A DNA stretch of 64,000 nt from Paraspadella gotoi (taxonomy: Eukaryota > Chaetognatha), in NCBI GenBank assembly GCA_051294375.1, contig CM119265.1, forward strand, positions 5,386,355 through 5,450,354. Direction: 5' to 3'. Position 1 is the stretch's first letter, and the number at the start of each line of letters is the position of its first letter. The translations under genes were made by a program, and so were the position numbers. This document shows, piece by piece, positions 25,088 to 37,453 of this stretch. Below the pieces are notes generated by a model. It made no database searches, was not told where the DNA came from, and saw nothing but the letters and a program-made list of their open reading frames with translations.

Positions 25088-25797
25088 CGAAGGTCTTGTT
25101 GCTTTGTTCTCAACTCTTTTCAGGGGCGGCTGGCTTTGGCTCTCCGCCTCGAAATAGTTGCAACAGGCACAGATGGTGGTGGAGGGGAAAATGGTCCCGT
25201 ATGAAGAAAACAGAGAGACAGAGAGACAGAGAGAGAGGGAGAGAGACAAATTTCGCGGCAGATGGAGTTAAGATTTCCGCGCAAGATTTCTCGATGATTT
25301 TAACGGAATTCACGACGAAAGGTTTTTATTTCGTCGCAGATTTCAGTTTTTTGTTTTACTTTTTAGTTTTTAGTTTCGTCTTTGAAAAAAAAAAGAAATA
25401 TAAAGAGGACGAAACGGGACAAAGACGGGGGACAGACGGGGACAGAGTGAGAGAGAGAGAGAGTGTGTGTGAGACGTTGCGTCGACAAAGAGACACCCGG
25501 GAAAAGAGATAGAGAGAGAGTTGAAAAAAGGAAACAAAATCTCCCGCGAAACGTTCCAGGGCCCCCGGGGTAGAATGGCCAGTTTTTTCTTTCTTTCTTC
25601 TCGATTTCCTAGTTGGCGACGTCGGCGACGACAATGACGACGACGACCGGTCCGAGTTTTTTTTTTCTTTAAGGGGGAATATGACGACGGCACAAAGAAG
25701 ACAAAGGATCGAAGGAATGTGGGCGAGCCTCTCCGATCTTCGTCGGCGGGAAGAGCGGAGAAAGAGGATATAGTGAGAGAGAGAGAGAGAGGAGAAG

Positions 25798-25854
<57 letters not shown>

Positions 25855-26172
25855 AGAGGTTTTTCTTACTCTCTCGCTCTTGTCTCTTTTTCTTTTTTCG
25901 TCTTCGTCTTTTCTAAACACACACGAGAAATGTTTTAGACACACACACTCTCTCTCTCTCGATCTCCCGGAAAAAAAAAAATCTCGGTTCGAATTCTTGC
26001 GACGAGAGCGAGAGAGAAAGAGAAATATAGAGAGCGAGAGTGAGAGAAAAGTATGCAAGGCAGAGAGAAAGAGAAGTTTTTTTCTTTCGGTGTGAAGGGG
26101 TTCACGTTGATATTGATTATTTCGACGAAAGTCGGTGAAATGTTTATCTATACTAAAAAGAAAAGAGAGAGA

Positions 26173-26250
<78 letters not shown>

Positions 26251-26921
26251 AGAAATCGCGAAAAGTCACGAGAATAAAATAAGAGGAAATATATATCCGT
26301 GAACGAACTTTGATCGTGAACGAGCGAGGAATGGAGAAGAGAACTAAGAAAACTTTTTGTCTCTCTCTCTGCACTCGACGCAGAAAAGGGCGACTATGGA
26401 TTTTCTATTTTTGGCCTCAACTCTCTCGGTTCATGAAGTCGAGATAGAAGAATTTCATTTTCGATTGGACGGATTCGCGGGAAATGAGAATATCTCCCGC
26501 TCAAAATCATCGGCGATTGGTCCCGCGATGGACGACAGAGTCCTTTCGACGTCACGAATCAGACTCACGACTCATTCCCGACCCGCCATTGGCACAAAAA
26601 GAAAAAAAAAACGGAAAAGTACCCCCGTCTGAAAATAACCGACGGTAAATTGAACCTCACAAAGCGAGCAGCTGCGCGGGCTGAGAGGTTCCGCTTAAAG
26701 ACGCCATTTCATTGGTTGAAATATGTGCTATGGGCGACGCGATTGGTCGAGACGGAACAGGAAGTGAAACTCAACCGCCAACTGAGAAGCGCCGAGCCTC
26801 GTTCTCGATCCGGTATTGCGGGGGATGAACAGAAAGAAATAACGATGACGTGAAGAGGAGAGAGGATTCCCTTTCTCGATTCGCTAAAATATCCTTTGCG
26901 GGCGGAATGATTGGAGGCCAA

Positions 26922-26979
<58 letters not shown>

Positions 26980-28195
26980 CGTTGATTTCACACAATGAGC
27001 AACACAAAAAGAGACCCACCAATGGCGGATCGATGGGTTTGAAGAGAATTTGTTCCTTCTCGTTCAGAGAATATCGAGGCTCAGGTTTGCTCGTTCGAAA
27101 AAAGTTCAGGAGCCGAGGAAGATGAACGTCGATGATTGGTCGAGACTTATGAAGATCCGCCTATCATTGAACCGAGATTCCCCCCCCCCACCTTACCTCG
27201 GGTTCTCTCGTTTAAAGACACAGAGAGAAACAACCTGACGGCCTCACTACGAAAAAAACGGATCCTCCGAAAACTCGAGCTCTTATTGGTGCAGCCGTAG
27301 CGATACACCCTTCCTATTGGCTCGAACCCAACCGCGCCGCGTCTTCACCGCAGAAAAGAAGGGAATCCAGTCTGAACGGTGGAGAACACTGAATTTTTAG
27401 GATGCATCACAACATTACCATTGAAAGAGGGATGATTGAAAAAAAAAAGTAAAGATGGCTGCCGTCGAATCGAGACGTCGATTCCGAAGAACGAGAATGA
27501 AAGGGTCCGGGGTTACGGATGAGACTCTTCCGTGACATCATTTTCGTTTTTGAGCGTTTTCTCGCTTTGTTTTTGTTTTGAAAGAAGAAAAAACATTGAA
27601 GCACGCTCGCCGCACGACGATTCGTGGACTCGTTTTCGAATTTGGGGTTTTCAATGGGATTGACTCTCTCTCTATCTCTCTCTTGCAATGACGATGATGA
27701 CAATGATGACAATGAATGGTAAGCGATCGAAGCTGAAAGGAGTGTGAGGTTTTTAAGCAATAGGTGCATCGCTTTTAATTCAGTCGGAAAGGGGAATGTA
27801 TTAACAGAACACAAATTTTGATTTCCTACATGTATGACATAACCACAACAATCAACAATCTAACCAATCATAACAAGAATAAATGGATAGAAAGCAAACG
27901 AAAAAAGAATAGAAAGAGGAGAAAATTAATAAAAGACCACAGATTCTTTTTAAACTCTTTTTTTTTTTCCGCCACTTTCAGCCACAATTCTTTCTTCTAT
28001 CGACGCCTCTACTAACTACGAGAAGCGTTGAAACCTCATCGGCGTCATCCCCGGCGTCGACGTCAAAAATCTGGTCTCTCTCCCTTTAATTAAACCTTGA
28101 AACTAAAAAAAAGGAAATAAAGCGAACGTAATTTGAGCGGCGCTCCATGAGCACCGTCGACGATCCTCTCCAGCATCGGCCGCGTCGATGAGGAG
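24915..28195. promoter_or_regulatory. Shared upstream region of cyclin D and the ZMYND11 homologue
   Basis: Head-to-head spacer of 3.3 kb. The half near cyclin D has long GA tracts (about 25010-25084, 25771-25852, 26164-26253, 26927-26980). The centre (26464-27320) has ten CCAAT/ATTGG pentamers, listed in the findings, a TTTCCCGC-type E2F match on the minus strand at 26477-26484, and CRE-like GACGTCAC and GATGACGTG near 26548 and 26845. These motifs were read by eye and are not proof of binding. No supported exon lies here, though a 5' UTR exon of either gene could. Confidence 0.5.
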
Positions 28196-28494
28196 ATGGT
28201 GAAGGTCGTCAAGCGTCGTCTCTCCTGTCCGGAGGTCAGCTCCTTGTCTCTTTTTTTACCTAGATTTATATATGTCATTAAAAATAATTAAAAATAATGA
28301 GTTATAACTGTTTTTTTTTTACCGTTTTACCTTATACTCCGTCAGGTGGTGCGGGGGCTCTGGCGAGGAGTCATCTACGTTCGCGGTCAAAAGCAAATCA
28401 CGTCCGTGGAAAGGCTGCAGCGATTCATGAAGCGGGAATCCAAACTATCGCCTCAAGTGAGAATTATTTAATTGATTGGGTAATTGATTGATTA

Positions 28495-28555
<61 letters not shown>

Positions 28556-31500
28556 GTAATTGATTGATTGAGTAATAAAATGCAAACCTCTTTGGAGATT
28601 GAAAGTAAAAAAAAATTAATTGCTTTTTATGAGAACTTCAATATATGGCTGATTTGTTGATTGACTGATTGGCTTATTGAGTAATCAATGACAAATCTTT
28701 TTGGAGACACAATGTAAAAACTTAATTGCTATTTGCAAGTAGTTTATTAGATAACTGATTGGTTGATTGTCTGAGAGATTAATTGAGTAACAAAATACAA
28801 GCGTTTTTAGAGATTATTATTTAAAAAATTAATTGCTATTTGCAATTAGTTTAATATAGTATGGCTAATAGGTTGAGAGATTGATTGATTGATTGATTTA
28901 CTATTTTGTGAAATTAATAATTAAAAGGTTAATTGCTATTCGCAAGTAGTTTAATAGATGTCCGATTGGTTTCATTGTTTGAGCGATCGGTTCTTCCGCT
29001 AACAGGAAACTGCCAGACAATTAGACTATGCGATTCGCGACAATCTCGTTAACATCATTAAACGCGTCGGACACAAAGGATCGAAAACGGGAGTCGAGCA
29101 AGAAAGTCATCGGTGAGTCCAAACGGTCATTAGCGTTGTCGTTGTTGTTGTAGCTGCATAAGACGCTTTTCAATTTTTGTTCAAATTTTGTTTGTTTTTT
29201 TTTTATTTAAATTTTGATCTGAATGCCTGCTTTACAAAATATACCGTGTATTGTTTGAATACATCTGATTTTTGAAACAGATTAAATCATAGTAATGCTT
29301 CTTATTACTCATATAAATACTCAAAGTAACATTAATGAAACTGAATTCATAGTAACATTAATTTTCACCCGCTTAGAATCCCCTACGAGGCGCCGATGCG
29401 AGATGGGCACGACTGGTATTGTTTCGCCTGTCACCAACCCGGTGAGGTGCAGCTCTGTCGAGGGTGTTGGCGAGTCGTCCATCCCAACTGCCTCGAGCCA
29501 CACCAGGTCGGCGCCGGGCCTCCGTTCCTCTGCTACGTCTGCGAGTCGCTCAAATCGGCCACCCTCCCGCCAAAGTGCAACAAGAACGAACTCAACAAGC
29601 TGCTGGGTGAGAAGGGGAAAGAGGGCGCCCTGTTCGGCAAATAATGTCCTTTCAGCGAACCTTCGTTTATCCGCCAATTTTAATATCTCGGCTCTGAGCT
29701 CAAAATAAGCTCCCTAACAACCCGCTCTCAGGTTTCGTGGTGAAGCGCTTAAAGGAAAAGTCGGACGAGCTGCAGAAGTTGGTCCTGGAGGGCGACGAGC
29801 GGTTCGAGTGGTTCGTCTATCACTCCATGGATCTCACGAACATGGAGTCCAAATGTTCCCAAAATACTTATTCAGGTAAACCAATTTTAACTTTCTGTAC
29901 ATCTGTTGATATTAGAAAATTTACAAATAACCACCAGAAACAAAACAAAATTAGCAACAAAAAAAACAGACAAAACTGTTTCTGTGAAATGAATAAATTC
30001 GAAAAACATTCAAACAATTAATTAATAAAAATAAGAAAAACATCTGAGTTGTTTGTTTTGGTCAATTTTAAAACTGTTGCGCGGTGAATTCGCGATGGTC
30101 ATAATCTTATCGTCATCGTATTCGTCGTCGTCGACACGTGACACGCTTAAAAAACACAATCTATTTTCAGGGATGGAAGATTTTCAAGCAGACGCGGAAA
30201 ACATCTTCCACAATTGCATGATTTGTTACGGAGAAAACCCAAAAATGACCGGTAAGACTCTTTTGGCGTAGAAAGTCGGTTCAAGTCTTTAGTTTTAAAA
30301 CCATTTTAATATCATCCAGACCTAGCCCACCAAATGATCAACGACTGCAAGTACGACATCAACGAGATTATGGCCTGTCGCACTTGCTTCAGAATGGCCA
30401 ATGAAAAACCGTCCGATTGGTTCGCCCAACCATGCAAACCTCCCCACGAGCTAGGTGAGTTTTTTTTCTTCTCAAAAATAGTATTAATACATTTATATCT
30501 TATCATGTTTACTTTTATTTCTCAGTCTGGGCCAAGCAGAAGGGTTTCCCCCATTGGCCAGCCAAAATCCTCAAGCGGTATGAGGTGGATGGCGAGCCAT
30601 GTTGCGACGTCCGCTTCTTCGGAAGGTGAGGCTTTTAGCTTTGGCATAACTGTCATTCAAACTATCATAACGTCAGTTACATTACATTTTCTAACATCTC
30701 TAGGATGCACCAAAGAGCGGTAATCGCGGAGTCGTTGATAAAACCCATCGACACCAACGTCCGGAACCTCACGATTAAGCGAACCTCCGGTTGGGTAAAG
30801 GTGAGTACTGAATAGCGATAATCTCCTGATGGTGACTCTCGTTTTTTAACTAAAAAAACTATGCAAACTCTGGGTTTTTGCGAGACGATCACTCATTTCC
30901 GTTTTCACCAGGCTGTGGAGGAACTTCAACGACACCAAGAGCTGCTGCGGATGCAGCAGCACGGCCACGGCGTCACGACGACGGCAGCAATAAATCTCAA
31001 GGACTTGCAGGTTCGGTTTTGAAAATGTTGAAGCTGATCCTTTGGTTTCTTAATTATTCCATTTTCTTTTTCTTTTCTCTTTCACCCTCGCCCCCACCTC
31101 CCTAGCTCGAAAAGGGCGGAAGCTCGAGCGGCTCGACATCGGGCGGTAGCTCCAGCGACTCCAGCGAATCTGGCAGCAGCTCTAGCAGTTCGTCGGAGTC
31201 GGAGGACAGCGACGACGATGACGACGCCGCCACCGACAAGGGGGAGGAGGAAGAGGAGCCGGGGGAAAAGGAGCCGTCGCGCCGGGCGCCGACGCTGACG
31301 ACGTCTCGTCGGCGTCGCGTCTCTCGGTTCCGTCACGAGTGCTCGGCGCCGGATCTCGGTCCTCTCACGTTTCCCCCGCCAATCAAAACTCTCGAACCCC
31401 GTCCGCCCTCACCCCGCCCACTCTTACCCCACCCGCCCCACTGACCCCGCCCGCCGCCGCTTCCAACAACACAACGCCCACAACCAAGCCCCACCGCCCA

Positions 31501-31584
31501 CGCCCTCTCCGTCAACAGTCATCAGAGTTCGCACAAGTCGTCGTCGTCTCCGCCGACGAAGGCGATGAAGAAGGAGAACGGATC

Positions 31585-31660
<76 letters not shown>

Positions 31661-33558
31661 GAGTGTGGATGAGAGGTCGGATTCCGAGTGGGTGTGTAGC
31701 GGGAGGGAGAGAAGGGTGTTAAAGAGTTATTGGATTCTGATTGGGGTGGAAAGAGAGAGAGAGGGGGAGGGGAAGAGGGGTCAGAGAAGGTTTTTTGAAA
31801 AAGGGGGTAAAAAGGGAGTTGATAGTCGGTGATTTGGATAAAATTTCATGGAAGATACCATTTTACAATCCCTTATTGTACGATGTACATTGACCTAATC
31901 TGCATCTTTGTTATAAAGTGTTTTATGGTCTAATGATCCTGAAATCAATCATCAGCGGAAGTAGAATTGACGAGCGGATTGTGAAAGTGAAAATCATCCT
32001 TCTTCATTGAAGACATTCGCCTTTAATGAATCTTGGAGCCTGTAAAGATTTTTTCCTTTTTCTCGACGAAAATTGTTTTCTTCTTTATTAGTATTTCAAG
32101 CAAAGTCCAATTAAAAACAGGTCGAATAGAAACTACAAACCTTGCCAGAATGTAAACCCTAAAGGGTACACAAAATTTTCAATTATAAGTAAAAGAGGGG
32201 GTTTCCCTCTGTGCCCGATAAAATCGATGCGGGACCCACGACTGCGGGCAAAGGCAAACGGACACCCGGTTATTTTCATTAACTTTTTTTCTGAACAAAC
32301 TTTTTCGAGTGTTTTTTTTTAAATAGTTTTTTTAACCGATGAGTCATATAATCCTTTTTTTTATGCTGGTATTCATATTTAAACATTCACACGTCGTTGC
32401 TCACTGATTTCATTAGCGTCGACGATGTGGAGATAATCACAATCGACAAACTTCGTCTCCCTTTTTGATTTTTCAGCCGCTGGCGGAAGCGCCAGTCGAG
32501 AAATATATATTCTAGTTAAGTCGGTTAGATTATTAGCTTTTGACAGGAAATAAGTAATGGGGAAACTGTGGGATGTGGTTTTCTAAATGTTATTGAAAAT
32601 CTTTCATTGAAACGGATTATGATTAAGCAGTTTAAAACTGTGAAAGACTGAAAGGCTGAAAGGCTATGTCTCTTGAAAGATCACCAAAGAGCGGTAATCG
32701 CGGAGTCGTTGATAAAACCCATCGACACCAACGTCCGGAACCTCACGATTAAGCGAACCTCCGGTTGGGTAAAGGTGAGTACTGAATAGCGATAATCTCC
32801 TGATGGTGACTCTCGTTTTTTAACTAAAAAAACTATGCAAACTCTGGGTTTTTGCGGACGATCACTCTTTCCGTTTTCACTAGGCTGTGGAGGAACTTCA
32901 ACGACACCAAGAGCTGCTGCGGATGCAGCAGCACGGCCACGGCGTCACGACGACGGCAGCAATAAATCTCAAGGACTTGCAGGTTCGGTTTTGAAAATGT
33001 TGAAGCTGATCCTTTGGTTTCTTAATTATTCCATTTTCTTTTTCTTTTCTCTTTCACCCTCGCCCCCACCTCCCTAGCTCGAAAAGGGCGGAAGCTCGAG
33101 CGGCTCGACATCGGGCGGTAGCTCCAGCGACTCCAGCGAATCTGGCAGCAGCTCTAGCAGTTCGTCGGAGTCGGAGGACAGCGACGACGATGACGACGCC
33201 GCCACCGACAAGGGGGAGGAGGAAGAGGAGCCGGGGGAAAAGGAGCCGTCGCGCCGGGCGCCGACGCTGACGACGTCTTCGTCGGCGTCGCGTCTCTCGG
33301 TTCCGTCACGAGTGCTCGGCGCCGGATCTCGGTCCTCTCACGTTTCCCCCGCCAATCAAAACTCTCGAACCCCGTCCGCCCTCACCCCGCCCACTCTTAC
33401 CCCACCCGCCCCACTGACCCCGCCCGCCGCCGCTTCCAACAACGCCCACAACCACAACCAAGCCCCACCGCCCACGCCCTCTCCGTCAACAGTCATCAGA
33501 GTTCGCACAAGTCGTCGTCGTCTCCGCCGACGAAGGCGATGAAGAAGGAGAACGGATC

Positions 33559-33636
<78 letters not shown>

Positions 33637-34730
33637 TGTGGATGAGAGGTCGGATTCCGAGTGGGGTGTAGCGGGAGGGAGAGAAGGGTGTTAAAGAGTT
33701 ATTGGATTCTGATTGGGGTGAAGAGAGAGAGAGGGGGAGGGGAAGAGGGGTCAGAGAAGGTTTTTTGAAAAGGGGGTAAAAAGGGAGTTGATAGTCGGTG
33801 ATTTGGAATAAAATTTCATGGAAGATACCATTTTAACAATCCCTTATTGTACGATGTACATTGCCCTAATCTGCATCTTTGTTATAAAGTGTTTTATGGT
33901 CTAAATGATCCTGAAATCAATCATCAGCGGAAGTAGAATTGACGAGCGGATTGTGAAAGTGAAAATCATCCTTCTTCATTGAAGACATTTAATGAATCTG
34001 GAGCCTGTAAAGATTTTTCCTTTTTTCGACGAAAATTGTTTTTTTCTTTATTAGTATTTTTTCAAGCAAAGTCCAATTAAAAACAGGTCGAATAGAAACT
34101 ACAAACCTTGCCAGAATGTAAACCCTAAAGGGTACACAAAATTTTCAATTATAAGTAAAAGAGGGGGTTTCCCTCTGTGCCCGATAAAATCGATGCGGGA
34201 CCCACGACTGCGGGCAAAGGCAAACGGACACCCGGTTATTTTCATTAACTTTTTTTCTGAACAAACTTTTTCGAGTGTTTTTTTAAATAGTTTTTTTAAC
34301 CGATGAGTCATATAATCCTTTTTTTTATGCTGGTATTCATATTTAAACATTCACACGTCGTTGCTCACTGATTTCATTAGCGTCGACGATGTGGAGATAA
34401 TCACAATCGACAAACTTCGTCTCCCTTTTTGATTTTTCAGCCGCTGGCGGAAGCGCCAGTCGAGAAATATATATTCTAGTTAAGTCGGTTAGATTATTAG
34501 CTTTTGACAGGAAATAAGTAATGGGGAAACTGTGGGATGTGGTTTTCTAAATGTTATTGAAAATCTTTCATTGAAACGGATTATGATTAAGCAGTTTAAA
34601 ACTGTGAAAGCTGAAAGGCTGAAAGGCTATGTCTCTTAACGGGAATTAAATGTGAAAACGTTCATTTTAAAAAAATTTCACCTAAGATTGTGACCACAAA
34701 AGATTTAAGTAGTAGTCCTTACAGGAATAT

Positions 34731-34794
<64 letters not shown>

Positions 34795-36297
34795 GAGACG
34801 NNNNNNNNNNNNNNNNNNNNNNNNNTGGAGACCAAGAAAAAATAGGCCAAAACTTTTAACAAAGGTTGTGAGGACAAGTTGGTGAGTTCAAGATGGTAAC
34901 AAAAAAATCTTAGTTAAAACGAAAATATTTTTGCCTTCAAATCACAACTCTCGCAAAGAAACGTAGTTCACTTTAACTAATATTTTAATTACACTTTTCG
35001 TCAACAGACTTAAATTCTGGCTCGAGTCCCTCGGGATCCAACTTAACCTTCAACGCTCGAACGCCACCAGGTTTGTTTCAACAATCTCCACGCGGGTGAT
35101 TGGTATAGATTGTTTGATTGGTCTGGATTGATTGATTAATTAGTATTGTTTGATGATTGATTGTTTAAAATTATATCAAAGTTGCAAAATTACTTGTTTA
35201 ACTATATTTTTTTAGATTTAAAGATAACTATTTATGCAAAAAATATTTTAACAAATAAAAAAACCATAAATTATGGTTTTTTATTTGTTAAAATATTTTT
35301 TGTGTCAAATATTTATATATAATATTATTTATCTGTTTGAGATGGGGATGTTAGTGTTGTCTTCTTAAAATAGAGGGTGCATCAACACAACACAATGTTA
35401 GATTACTTTCTGTTCCAGTTTTCTAATAGATATCGTATATCATTCCTGTTGAAAAATCATTCATGAGAAACTCATAATATCTACAAGGTCGATCAAAAAG
35501 GATAATTTTTGGGGGGATTATGGTTATATTGTATGATTGTTTTTATCATAGGATAAGACTACTTTGTAGAATCGTATGTTCTAATATGGATACATATATA
35601 ACATACATAAACACATACTGTGAAAAGTTTTATAGAGGCATCTTTATATTTCGAATGTAATTTTATAATATTTTTGAGTTTTTAAATGTCTTTCTACATA
35701 TTTATTTCAAGGATTTTGATATGATATATATTTGGTACTTATTGATAGTTAATTGATTGATTGATTGGTCTGATTTGTTTTGTATCACTTTACAACGCCA
35801 CTTGTTTCCTTCTTCCCCCGCTCCCGCAACACCCCTCCCCCACGAAGGCGGGTCCAGGGTGGAGCAGTGCAGTTCGACGACGAACATCGAGGCGACGCGC
35901 GCTCCCTCCGGCGACCAAGACTACGGCGTCGTCACGTCGACGCAGGAGTCCGTCGCCGCCGTCAAAATCCACGCCGCGACGCAGACCAGGTGAGTCGGGA
36001 AATGAAGAATGAAGATTTTACATCATTCTACATAATTCTACATTGTAAATGAAGTATGATGTAAAATTGGCTCGTGTGTGTATTTTTATAAAAATGATCG
36101 TTTGATTGCTCGACTGTAAATACGGTTACCAATTCAAAATAGCGAACGATGTTTGAGATGATTAAAATAAAGTATTTGAGGGCCAGTGGTCAAGTCGAAA
36201 ATGTAAATGTCATATATTTGTACTATCGACAATTTGGGGATGATTTTTATTTCTTTTTTCATATTCATCTCTGGGATTATATTATCTATCCATCACA

Positions 36298-36330
<33 letters not shown>

Positions 36331-37453
36331 CCTCTCCAACTCGCCCAAAATTCTCTCTTCTTCACTCTCTCTCTCAGCAAAAAACCGAACCCGGTGAAGT
36401 GGAGTCAGACAGAGATGGAGTTCCCGCCGAAATGCGACTGCGACGATAAATGGCGATCGAGAATGACGACGGAGAAGAGCAAGTGGGAGGAGGAAGGGAG
36501 GAAAGAAAAGAAGGAGACGGAGAGAAAGACGGAGGAAAGGGTGAAGAAGGAGGCGGAAGAGGATAAGGGGAAAGCGGTGGAGGCTGCGAGGACGGAAATC
36601 ACCAAAGGTAAAAGGGAACCAATTCCAACAGTTTATTTGCGCATTGCCGCACTCTGGGAGTTAACTAGACTGAGAGAGAGTCTTGATTGAAAGCTTGCAA
36701 GGTCCTGATATGTTATTATCTTGTAAAAGGGATGGAGGGGTCGATGCAATATAGCCTGCGCAAAGTCGGGGGCAAGATAGCTTATATATTGAATGAATGG
36801 ATATATATTGGTTATACCAATTTCGTAGTATAAATTCCTCGGTTGATCTAACGAATGGAAGGAGAGGATGATAGAATTTAAACGAAGGAATCGAACCGCA
36901 GGATCACTATTTTTGGGAGCATTCTAAACGTCAGAATATTTGGATGAAATTGGTACAACTAATGTTAGAATAAAACGGATGTCACATTTTTATCTTAAAA
37001 TTCGATGAGAGTTTATCGGTTATTGAAATTCTAAACCATTTGATTTGTTATCGATTGTTATTTGTAAACCATTTATTTTTTTTCTTCCAGAAATCGAAAA
37101 ATTAAAAAAAAGTTTGGACGATATAAAGGGTAACCACGATGAGGAAGTGAACAAAATGAAGACGAAGCAAAAAGAACTCGTCACTTACATCAAAAAGAAG
37201 CAGTGGTGTTACAACTGCGAAGAAGAGGTGAAGCATTTCTCAGAAATAATCATGTGGACGAAGATAATTTGAAAAATAGATATTCCAAAATTTTATTTTA
37301 AATCCTAAAAAAATTATCATTTCCCTCTCCCCCCTCTATCTCTCTCTCCAGGCGATGTATCACTGTTGTTGGAACACGGCTTATTGCTCCATAAAGTGTC
37401 AACAGGAACATTGGCATCGAGAGCACAAACGAAGTTGTCGACGAAAGCGTTAG
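28196..37453 (+). CDS. ZMYND11: ZMYND11 homologue: PHD–bromo–PWWP–MYND chromatin reader
   Basis: Sixteen exons: 28196-28234, 28346-28456, 29006-29112, 29377-29606, 29732-29875, 30171-30251, 30320-30454, 30526-30625, 30704-30800, 30912-31010, 31106-31586, 35008-35070, 35848-35989, 36378-36607, 37091-37227 and 37352-37453. All junction phases agree. The ATG was chosen because MVKVVKRR precedes the conserved LW...GQKQI helix at the same spacing as in ZMYND11. Order: N-terminal winged region, PHD finger ([17 protein letters not shown]), bromodomain (exons 5-7, HNCMICYG), a zinc-binding linker (CRTCFRM), PWWP ([15 protein letters not shown]), a long Ser/Asp/Glu- and Pro-rich insert, a coiled coil, then the MYND finger ([33 protein letters not shown] end). 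In vertebrates ZMYND11 reads H3.3K36me3 and restrains transcription elongation. About 765 aa, longer than the human protein because of the insert. Exon 11 has a stop in its start frame because of compensating single-base losses. Confidence 0.95.
28484..28560. repeat. (ATTG)n microsatellite
   Basis: About sixteen tandem ATTG units in intron 2 of the ZMYND11 homologue, with degenerate ATTG-rich sequence continuing to about 28910. Confidence 0.9.
30707..32680 (+). repeat. Left copy of a ~1.96 kb tandem duplication
   Basis: It contains exons 9-11 of the ZMYND11 homologue plus following intron, and is repeated almost exactly at 32682-34638. Only this copy has a correct acceptor in front of exon 9 (CTCTAG|GATGCACC). 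Confidence 0.95.
31587..31665. repeat. (GA)n microsatellite abutting a splice donor
   Basis: The donor of exon 11, G|GTGAGAGA, runs straight into about 38 GA units. The duplicated copy at about 33561-33640 has the same arrangement. Confidence 0.9.
32682..34638 (+). pseudogene. Right copy of the duplication: non-functional exons 9-11
   Basis: Near-identical repeat of 30707-32680. Exon 9 lacks its acceptor and first codons, starting in GAAAGATCACC instead of CTCTAGGATGCACC, so it cannot be spliced in. Exon 11 in this copy (33078-33560) is 483 bases against 481 in the first, which breaks phase with the next exon. It differs by scattered single-base indels. It is either a recent tandem duplication or an assembly artefact. 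Confidence 0.8.
34735..34825. repeat. (GA)n microsatellite followed by a 25-N gap
   Basis: GA run to about 34790, then N at 34801-34825. The 25-base gap size equals the one at 58409-58433, suggesting a scaffold join. Confidence 0.9.
35237..35302. repeat. Near-perfect 66-bp palindrome (fold-back)
   Basis: Two ~31-base arms (left begins CAAAAAATATTTTAACAAAT, right ends ATTTGTTAAAATATTTTTTG) surround the centre CCATAAATTATGG. They differ by a single A indel. It lies in the intron after exon 12 of the ZMYND11 homologue. Confidence 0.85.
36760..36832 (+). repeat. Dispersed palindrome-tailed repeat, copy 1
   Basis: Reads CAAAGTCGGGGGCAAGATAG, then TTGAATGAATGG, then ATTGGTTATACCAATTTC. It shares this order with 44920-44985 and with the reverse complement of 52411-52500. 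A reverse fragment sits nearby at 36943-36966. Confidence 0.75.

Noticed and set aside
24913-26374. Several open frames on both strands of Arg-Glu or Ser-Leu repeats
   Set aside because: They arise from GA/CT microsatellites in the cyclin D upstream region.
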